DNA of 38,213 bases from SXXH01 sp041165735 (lineage in GTDB: Bacteria > Planctomycetota > UBA1135 > GCA-002686595): contig JBKDQQ010000069.1 of the NCBI GenBank assembly GCA_046341775.1, positions 1 to 38,213 on the forward strand, in the 5' to 3' direction. The notes below the pieces were generated by a model. That model saw only the letters and a program-made list of their open reading frames with translations, was not told where the DNA came from and ran no database searches. Both the position numbers and the translations under genes were made by a program. Positions 8,611 through 15,600 of this stretch are shown here, piece after piece (the stretch's first letter is position 1; each line of letters begins with the position of its first letter).

Positions 8611-9768
8611 ATGGAAGGGCAACTGTCACGCGCCCGCGCCTTGTGCGCGCGCCACGGCGTCTTCGACGCGCACGTCGATTCGCTGCAGCGCCAACTCGAC
8701 CTGGGCCACGACCTCGGCACGCGCACCGCCGGCCACCTCGACCTCGTGCGCGGCAAGGAAGGCGGCCTCGCCTCCGTGGTGCTCGTCAATTGGGTCGACC
8801 CCAAGCACATCGCCAAGGGCCCGGGCGCGGCGTTGGCGCGCACGCGCGCGCTGCTCGGCGAGTTCCACGCCCTGCTCGCCGCGCATCCCGACCAACTGGC
8901 GTGGGGCGGCAACGGCGAGCTGCGGGCCGCGGCGCGCGCGCGTGGATTGGTGGCGGGCATCCCCGGCATCGAGGGCGGCCACTCGATCGAAGGCGAGCTC
9001 GACAACCTGCACGCCCTCCACGCGCACGGCGTGCGCGTGCTGACCTTGGTGTGGAACAACCACTTGCCGTGGATCCGCAGTTGCCAGCCGAACCCGCCCG
9101 CGGGCACGCCCGAGGGCTTGAGCGACTTCGGCCGCCAGGTCGTGCGCGAGATGAACCAGCTCGGCATGCTCGTCGACCTGTCGCACGCCGGCGAGCGCTC
9201 GTACTACGACGCCCTCGAGGCGAGCTCCGCGCCGGTGATCGCCAGCCACTCCGGCTGCAAGGCGATCCACGGCCACCAGCGCAACCTCGACGACGACCAG
9301 TTGCGCGCCTTGGCCCGCAACGGCGGCGTCGTCGGCATCGTGTTCTGCACCGCGTTCCTGAAGGACGAGGCGCAGAAGGAGGACGCGCGCCTGCGCGAGG
9401 ACCCGCGCTACAAGGCCATCGCCGGCGACAACGACACGGAGGTCTTCCTGCGCCAAGGCGAGTTCCTGCAGGAGCACGCCGCGCCGCTGCCGCTCGATGT
9501 CGTCGTCCAGCACCTCGAGCACGCCGTCGAGGTCGCCGGCGTCGACCACGTGGGCCTCGGCTCGGACTACGACGGCATCGGTCGCACGCCGCAGGGCCTC
9601 GAGGACGCCTCGTGCTACGCCAACCTCGCGGCGCGCCTGTTGGAGCGCGGCTGGAGCGAGGATCACGTGGCCAAGGTGATGGGCGGCAACCTCGAGCGCG
9701 TCCACGCGCGCGCCACGGGCCCCGGCACGCGCTCCGCCACCGCGCGGCTCGAGCCTCTGCGCGCCTGA
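8611..9768 (+). CDS. Membrane dipeptidase (renal dipeptidase, peptidase family M19)
   Basis: This 385-aa protein starts at the ATG at 8611; the open frame continues upstream only as antisense of the helicase. M19 zinc ligands are visible: HVD (H21, D23) in the first strand, E121 in GIEGGHS, H213 in SHSG, H222 in GHQRN, and D319 in LGSDYDG. The family hydrolyses dipeptides, often with D- or beta-lactam-like C-terminal residues, with two zinc ions. No signal peptide is seen, so the enzyme is probably cytoplasmic. It converges with a sodium:solute symporter gene 50 bases downstream, with no shared transcription. There is no clear Shine-Dalgarno sequence in front of the start. Confidence 0.94.
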   Translation: MEGQLSRARALCARHGVFDAHVDSLQRQLDLGHDLGTRTAGHLDLVRGKEGGLASVVLVNWVDPKHIAKGPGAALARTRALLGEFHALLAAHPDQLAWGGNGELRAAARARGLVAGIPGIEGGHSIEGELDNLHALHAHGVRVLTLVWNNHLPWIRSCQPNPPAGTPEGLSDFGRQVVREMNQLGMLVDLSHAGERSYYDALEASSAPVIASHSGCKAIHGHQRNLDDDQLRALARNGGVVGIVFCTAFLKDEAQKEDARLREDPRYKAIAGDNDTEVFLRQGEFLQEHAAPLPLDVVVQHLEHAVEVAGVDHVGLGSDYDGIGRTPQGLEDASCYANLAARLLERGWSEDHVAKVMGGNLERVHARATGPGTRSATARLEPLRA

Positions 9769-9818
9769 ATCGCCGCGCCGCGCGCCTCGCCGGAGCGCGG
9801 CCGATTGTCAGGTTTGCC

Positions 9819-11213
9819 TTACTGCACCGCGGGCGCGGCGTCGAGTGCGCCGGCGGGCGCCCTGGAGCCGAGCGCCCCCGCCAGGAGGTACGCGCCGAGC
9901 GCGGCCGCCAGCGAGGCGAGGTAGGGCGTCTCCCACCCGGCCCACGTGCCGCCCACGTAGGCGATCGTGCCCGCCGCCAAGGCCGACGCCGCGCTCGCCG
10001 CTCCGCCGAAGCGCGTCCACAGTCCGAAGACCACGATGACGAAGATGCCCGAGCTGCCGAAGGCGCTGGCTTGCTCGACCAGCGCGAAGACGCCATCGGC
10101 CTCGAGCGCCAAGGCCCACGCGGCGAGGCCGAAGGCCGCCACGAACGCGCGCGCCCAGCGCACCTTGGCCTTCTCGTCGATGCCGCCGAGCAGCGGGAAG
10201 ACGAGGTTGTGCGACAGGAGCGAGCTGCACACGAGCAGGTTCGAATCCACCGTCGACAGGATGGCCGAGACCAGCGCGCCGGCGAAGACGATGTAGAGCA
10301 GCGTGCCAAGTTCCTGCTTCGCGAGCGCGGGCAGCACGCCTTCGGGGTCCGCCAGCCCCGGGACCAGTCCCGAACCCACCATGCCGAGGAACACGGGGAT
10401 GCCGCCGATGGCGAGGTAGAGGAGGCCGCCGGCGATCGTCGCGCCGCGCGCCACTTCTCCGCTGCGCGCCGCGCTCATGCGCGCCACCAGTTCCTGCGCG
10501 ACGACCGAGCCGAGGATGGGGATGGCCCACTCCTCGCACAACGACAGCGTGAAGCCCGACGACTCGACCGCGCCGCGCGCCGCGGCGCCCGCCTCGAGCG
10601 CTCCGGCGGCCCCGCCCTCGCGCGTCGCCACCGCGATGGCGACCGCCACCAGCCCGACGACCAGGGCGATGCCTTGGATCAGGTCGGTCCACACGTCGGC
10701 GAGCATGCCGCCGAAGACGGTGTAGGCGACCACCACCAGCGCCGCGACGGCGATGCCGATGTGCTGGTCCAGCCCTCCGGTCTCGGCCAGCACATTGCCG
10801 AAGCCTCGCACCTGTGCCGCCGCCCAGAACAGCGAGGTCGGGATCATCAGCACGGCCGCGAACTTGGCCGTCCCCGCGCCGAAGCGCCGCGCAAACAGGT
10901 CGGCGAGCGTGATCAGCTTCGCGCGCCACAAGGGGATGGCGAAGATCAACCCCGACAAGACGAGACATGCGCCGTAGGCGAACGGCTCCGCCTGCGACAG
11001 GGTCAGACCTTGCTCGTAGACCTGGCCAGCCGCGCCGAGGCAGGTCTCGGCGCCGAACCACGTGGCGAAGACCGTCGCCGTCGCGAGGATCGGGCCGAGG
11101 CGTCGTCCGGCCACGAAGTAGTCGGCTTCCGTCGCCACTCGGCGCGACACCCACGCGCCGATGGCGAACTGCAAGAGCACCCAAGCGAGGACGCCATACA
11201 GGAGGGGGGACAT
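9819..11213 (-). CDS. Sodium:solute symporter (SSS family)
   Basis: The 464-aa, very hydrophobic protein has about 12-13 membrane segments. The family signature region DYFVAGRRLGP lies near residues 31-41, and the conserved GGMLADVWTDLIQG loop after the fifth or sixth helix is present near 170. It imports a small organic solute (sugar, amino acid, carboxylate or nucleoside) with sodium; the sequence does not tell which. The start is the ATG ending at 11213, just inside the first helix, and no strong ribosome binding site is evident. It converges on the M19 dipeptidase gene; uptake of a peptide product is conceivable but not supported by anything specific. Confidence 0.93.
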   Translation of the reverse strand: MSPLLYGVLAWVLLQFAIGAWVSRRVATEADYFVAGRRLGPILATATVFATWFGAETCLGAAGQVYEQGLTLSQAEPFAYGACLVLSGLIFAIPLWRAKLITLADLFARRFGAGTAKFAAVLMIPTSLFWAAAQVRGFGNVLAETGGLDQHIGIAVAALVVVAYTVFGGMLADVWTDLIQGIALVVGLVAVAIAVATREGGAAGALEAGAAARGAVESSGFTLSLCEEWAIPILGSVVAQELVARMSAARSGEVARGATIAGGLLYLAIGGIPVFLGMVGSGLVPGLADPEGVLPALAKQELGTLLYIVFAGALVSAILSTVDSNLLVCSSLLSHNLVFPLLGGIDEKAKVRWARAFVAAFGLAAWALALEADGVFALVEQASAFGSSGIFVIVVFGLWTRFGGAASAASALAAGTIAYVGGTWAGWETPYLASLAAALGAYLLAGALGSRAPAGALDAAPAVQ

Positions 11214-11563
11214 GCGACGGGAGCGAGTCTAGCGGCGTCGAGCGCGCCTCCGCAGCGTCATCCCCGCCCGCACCCGGCCCGGACTTGGCCCGGAGTTGGC
11301 ACGGACCGCCGCGGTTCGGTGAAAAAATCCCGGATTCGGTTCCACGCTCGACCACCCCCGGACACTCCGTGTCCGGGGGGCTCTGGCAGCTTGTTGCCGC
11401 TGGCAGCCTCCCCCGCACCCATCCTCCCCCCCACACGTCGCGTCCCGCACCCCGCGACGCCTCCGCCCGCAGAGAGTCCCCGTTTCCACGCCCGACGCGT
11501 TCGAGCCTGCTTGTGCTCGCGCGCCTTTCGTCGTGTCCGCTCCCCATACACCGACTTCCTTGC
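11214..11563. other. Divergent intergenic region (350 bases)
   Basis: No gene is supported here. It separates the symporter (minus) from the 203-aa gene (plus) and should contain both promoters, but I see no convincing -35/-10 pair. It holds a six-A run at 11322-11327, a perfect palindrome at 11355-11379, and a short direct repeat GGCCCGGACTT/GGCCCGGAGTT near 11276-11298. Confidence 0.6.
11355..11379. repeat. Perfect 11-bp palindrome with 3-base loop
   Basis: CCCCCGGACAC (11355-11365), loop TCC, GTGTCCGGGGG (11369-11379). It is not downstream of any gene, so it is unlikely to be a simple terminator. It could be a protein-binding site, an RNA leader hairpin or a dispersed repetitive palindrome. 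Confidence 0.7.
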
Positions 11564-12175
11564 ATGGCTTGGGCCAAGAACTCCCGCTCCCCGCACCTCG
11601 ACGACGAACCTCTGGACGATCAGGCACGGGCCGTGCAGGCCGAGCGAGCCGCCATTGGCCAGACCCACGAGCCGCTCCAGGACGCTTGCGACCTCTTGCC
11701 TGACTCGCAGGGGGAGTTCGGTTTCGACCCCGGCAACCCCATCCCGGTCAACGGGCATGGTGGCGTGCCGTACTACTTGGAGCGCTTGCGCGACGAACGC
11801 GGTCAAACGGCGCTGTACCACCGCGTCGAGACCCTCTCGATCCGTGCGCGCTCGGTCGAGGTGTACGAGCTGTACATGTGCGGCCAATCGCAGCCCTGGC
11901 GCCGCCTGCACTTGCATGTCTCGCACCCGCGCCGCTCCCTGCGTGCTCCGCGAGGCTTCAGCCTGCAGTCGTGGACGGCGCTTTCGATGGAGCAGCGCAA
12001 CTTGATGGCGCTGATGCCCCGCGGCGCCAACCATGCGGTCGAGGGGTTTCCCTTCCGCTTGCCCGAGGTCGTCTACCAGCGCTTCCTGGAGGCCACCGGC
12101 GAGATGGAACGCGCCCGAGCGGCGGAGATGAGCGTGCGCCGGCTCCTTTCGCTCGAGGGTGGCGCGCAGCGCTGA
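11564..12175 (+). CDS. Unrecognised 203-aa protein
   Basis: The start is the ATG at 11564 (MAWAKNSRSPHLDDE); the frame is open upstream but looks non-coding there. The protein is soluble, with an acidic N-terminal third and no signal peptide or membrane segment. A recognisable block GNPIPVNGHGGVPYYLERLR (about 58-77) is followed by a mixed alpha/beta region with VEVYELYMCG and LHLHVSHPRRSLRAPRGF. The latter style (vYEl...yl..yHPRRSr.AP.Gf) recurs, as far as I recall, in unnamed bacterial hypothetical proteins, but I cannot attach a function. The C-terminal 40 residues are helical and charged. It precedes the giant FG-GAP protein by 520 bases, so it is probably a separate transcript. Confidence 0.72.
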   Translation: MAWAKNSRSPHLDDEPLDDQARAVQAERAAIGQTHEPLQDACDLLPDSQGEFGFDPGNPIPVNGHGGVPYYLERLRDERGQTALYHRVETLSIRARSVEVYELYMCGQSQPWRRLHLHVSHPRRSLRAPRGFSLQSWTALSMEQRNLMALMPRGANHAVEGFPFRLPEVVYQRFLEATGEMERARAAEMSVRRLLSLEGGAQR

Positions 12176-12695
12176 GTGGGCCATGCGGGGATAGGGGGGT
12201 GCGCATCCAATCCTCGGCGTGCGCCCCGACTGCTGCAGCGCCCGGACACCAAAGGGCAAGGTGCGGCGGCTGGCGGTCCACCCGGTCCCCCCGAGGTGGC
12301 GCAAGTGCTTGTCCACCCTAGCCATCCGTCCCCAAGCGGCCCCGAAGGGCATGTCTGGAGCCAAATTGCATGTCGGTATGAAGGCCAAGCCTTGCGGTCG
12401 ATTTCCGGCAATTTGATGTCCCGTTGAGGGGCTGATGCGACACTCTCCACACGGGGTCCCGTCCGTCCCTGCTTCTCCAAGAGCGACATCCCGAAATCCG
12501 ACGGGCGGGATCCCCATTTCCAGCGCCACTTAGCGCGCCGCGCCTTGTATCAGGGCTGGTGGCGTTTTGCGTGTTTCATCAAGAAACCTGTCCGAGGCGA
12601 GGTTTCCTCCTCACTTAACCCTCTGAGGACGTCGCGGGTTTCGGCGCGCGCGCCCTCCGTCCCTGCTCCTCCCGCTTCCTCCCTAGGTCGCTTCC
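12176..12695. other. Intergenic region (520 bases) with leader hairpins
   Basis: No gene is supported. AT content is slightly higher than in the neighbours, which suits a promoter region. Near the 3-prime end GAAACCT (12583-12589) can pair with AGGTTTC (12600-12606), while its GAAAC can instead pair with GTTTC at 12573-12577, giving two mutually exclusive hairpins about 90 bases ahead of the giant gene. A 17-base element TCCGTCCCTGCTTCTCC (12462-12478) recurs with one change at 12656-12672. Confidence 0.5.
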
Positions 12696-15600
12696 ATGCA
12701 CATCCTGAATCCCCTCCAACTCACGGCGGCGGGGCTGCTCCTCTCCGTCATCGCTCCCTCCACCGCGGACCGATTCCAAGCGGCCGAGCCCGTCTCCGCC
12801 GACACCAAGCCCGATTGGGTAGCCGCGGTCTCGGAGGCGATCGTGCTGGATGAGTACGCGTACACCTTGGACGGTCGGATCGCACGGGCGCCCAACCGAG
12901 GTCAGGGCCTGCGCTCGTCCATTTCCAGCGAAGGTCTGATCGTGGAGCAGCGGGAGGAGTCCGCGGCTTGGTCGCTCTCGTTGCGCACGAAGAGCTACGG
13001 CGCCAAGGATGACGCGCAGCCTTTGGCCAGCGGCCACCCGGCGGTCCGAGGCAATCGGGTCGAAGTCCCCCGTGGTCCCCTGGTCGAGTGGTACCTCAAC
13101 GACCAACGCGGCATCGAGCACGGCTGGACCCTGTTGGAGGCACCTGCGCCCGAAGTTTGGATCGGGCTCGAGGTCTCGGGGGTGCAACTGGCGCTTTCCG
13201 ACGATGGATTGGGCGGCACCTACCGCACCGGCGATGGTGTCGTGCGCGTCCGCATGGCGGGGTTGCGCGCGTGGGACGCCGAGGGTCGACCGGTGGCTGC
13301 GCGCTTCGAGTCGGGGCGCGATGGCGCGGGCGTGCGGGTCGACCTGCGCGGCGCGCGGCTGCCCGTGACCGTCGATCCGGTCTTGACCGGGCCGGCCTGG
13401 TTGGTCGAGTCCAACCAGAACGGCGCGGCGCTGGGCTTCTCGGTCGCCAGCGCCGGCGATGTCAACGGCGACGGCATCAGCGACGCCGTCGTGGGCGTGC
13501 CGAACTACGACAACGGCCAGACCGACGAGGGTCGCGTCTACGTCTACCACGGCTCCGCGACGGGCCTCGCGACCACGCCGGCGGCGACCTTCGAGTCGAA
13601 TCAGGCCGGCGCGCTGTTCGGCAGCGCGGTCGCGGGCCTCGGGGACCTGAATGGCGACGGCTACGGCGAGATCGCTGTGGGGGCGCCGAACTACGACGCC
13701 GGGCAGACCGACGAAGGCGTCGTGTTCGTGTACGTGGGCGGTGCTGGCGGCTCGACGGACATCGGCTCCATCGGGCTGCAAGTCGACCAAGCGGCCGCGA
13801 ACTTCGGCTCGACCGTGGCGGCGCTCGGCGACGCCAGCGGCGACGGAGTGCCGGACTTGATCGTCGGCGCGCCGAACTACGACTTCGGGCAGACGAACGA
13901 GGGCGTCGCCTTCATCTTCCGCGGCACGGGCGTCGCCTCGACCGTGAACCTGCAGTGGACCTTGCTGCAGAACATCAACAACGCGACGGCGCCCAACGCC
14001 GCGTTCGGCACGGCCGTCGCCGGCGCGGGCGACGTCAACCGCGACGGCATCATGGATGTCGTCGTCGGATCGCCGAGCTACTCGGATGGTCAAGCCAACG
14101 AGGGCGCCGCCTATGTCTGGCATGGCCGCGCGTGGTCCTTCGGCGCCGCGCCTGGTCCGAACTGGATCTACGAGTCGCAACAGGCCGGCGCGCGCTTCGG
14201 CTGGTCGGTGTCGGGCGCGGGCGATGTCAACAGCGATGGCTACGCCGACATCATCGTCGGCGCTCCCCAAGGCACGAACGGCGCGCCTCTCGCCGGCGAA
14301 GGGCTGGCCTTCGTGTTCGCCGGCTCGGCCAGCGGCATGCCGTTGACCGGGGCCCTGTGGCTCGGGCAGGTCGACCAAGCCGGAGCGGGCTTCGGCACAA
14401 GCGTCTCCACGGCGGGCGACGTGAACGGCGACGGCTACGCCGACATCGTCGTGGGCGCGCCTGATTGGGACGGCGACCTGTCGAACGAGGGCCGGGTCGT
14501 GCTGCACCTGGGCGGACCGAACGGGCCCGCGCTGCAACCGTCCCTGTCCTTCGAAGGCGACATCGCGGGCGCGGGATTGGGCGGAGCGTTGGCGGGCCTC
14601 GGCGACGCCAACAACGACGGCTTCGGCGACATCGTCGTCGGAGCGCGCGGCTACGCCAACGGCCAGGTCGGGGAGGGGCAGGCGCGCGCGTACTACGGCG
14701 CATCCTTCAATGTGTCCTCCGGGCCGATCTGGAACGAACTCGGCCTGCAGGCCAACGGCGACTATGCGACGTCGATCGCCATGGTCGGCGACCTGAACGG
14801 AGACGGCTACAGCGACTTCATCGTCAGCGCCTACCGCGAGGACCTGACCGGCGCCGGCTTGAACGAGGGTCGCGTCTATGTCTACCGCGGCGGGCCGTTC
14901 TCCATCGCTCCCGTGCTGCTCGGCGTCGTGAACGGCATCACGGCCGACGACGCCCTCGTGACGAACGACCAGTTCGGCAACTGCGTGGCAGGGGCCGGGG
15001 ATGTCAACGGCGACGGCTACGACGACTTCATCGTCGGTGCGCGCCTCGCCGAGGACGGCCAGGCCGACGAGGGCAAGGTCTACGTCTTCCACGGCGCGGC
15101 GACGGGCTTCAACTCGACGCCGGCGGCGGTGCTGCAGATCAACCAAGCCGGAGCGAACTTCGGGCATTGGGTGTCGGGTGCCGGCGATGTCAACGGCGAC
15201 GGATACGCCGACATCGTCGTCGGCGCCCACCTCTACGACGGACCGCAGGGATCGAACACAGGCGGCGCGTGGCTGCATCTGGGTGGCGCGTCCGGCGTGT
15301 CCTCCAACTTCGCGTGGAGCGCGGCGGGATCGGCGTCCAACCTCAACTTCGGCGCGAACGTCGCCGCGGCGGGCGATGTGAACGGCGACGGGTACGCGGA
15401 TGTGCTCGTCGGCTCGTACGATTCGACGACGCTGGGCCAAGGTGCTGCGCGCTTGTACTACGGCTCCGCCGCGGGCTTGGGTGCTCCCGCCTGGGGCTAC
15501 ACGACCGCCCAGAACCAGGCGCACATCAGCGCCGTGGCCGGCCTGGGCGACATCAATGGCGACGGCTACTCCGACATCGCCTTGGGTTCGCCGCAATACG

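Noticed and set aside
8502..9167. N-terminal extension of the helicase frame by 222 codons
   Set aside because: It is antisense to the M19 dipeptidase coding sequence; the helicase proper begins at the ATG ending at 8501, just before the Q motif region.
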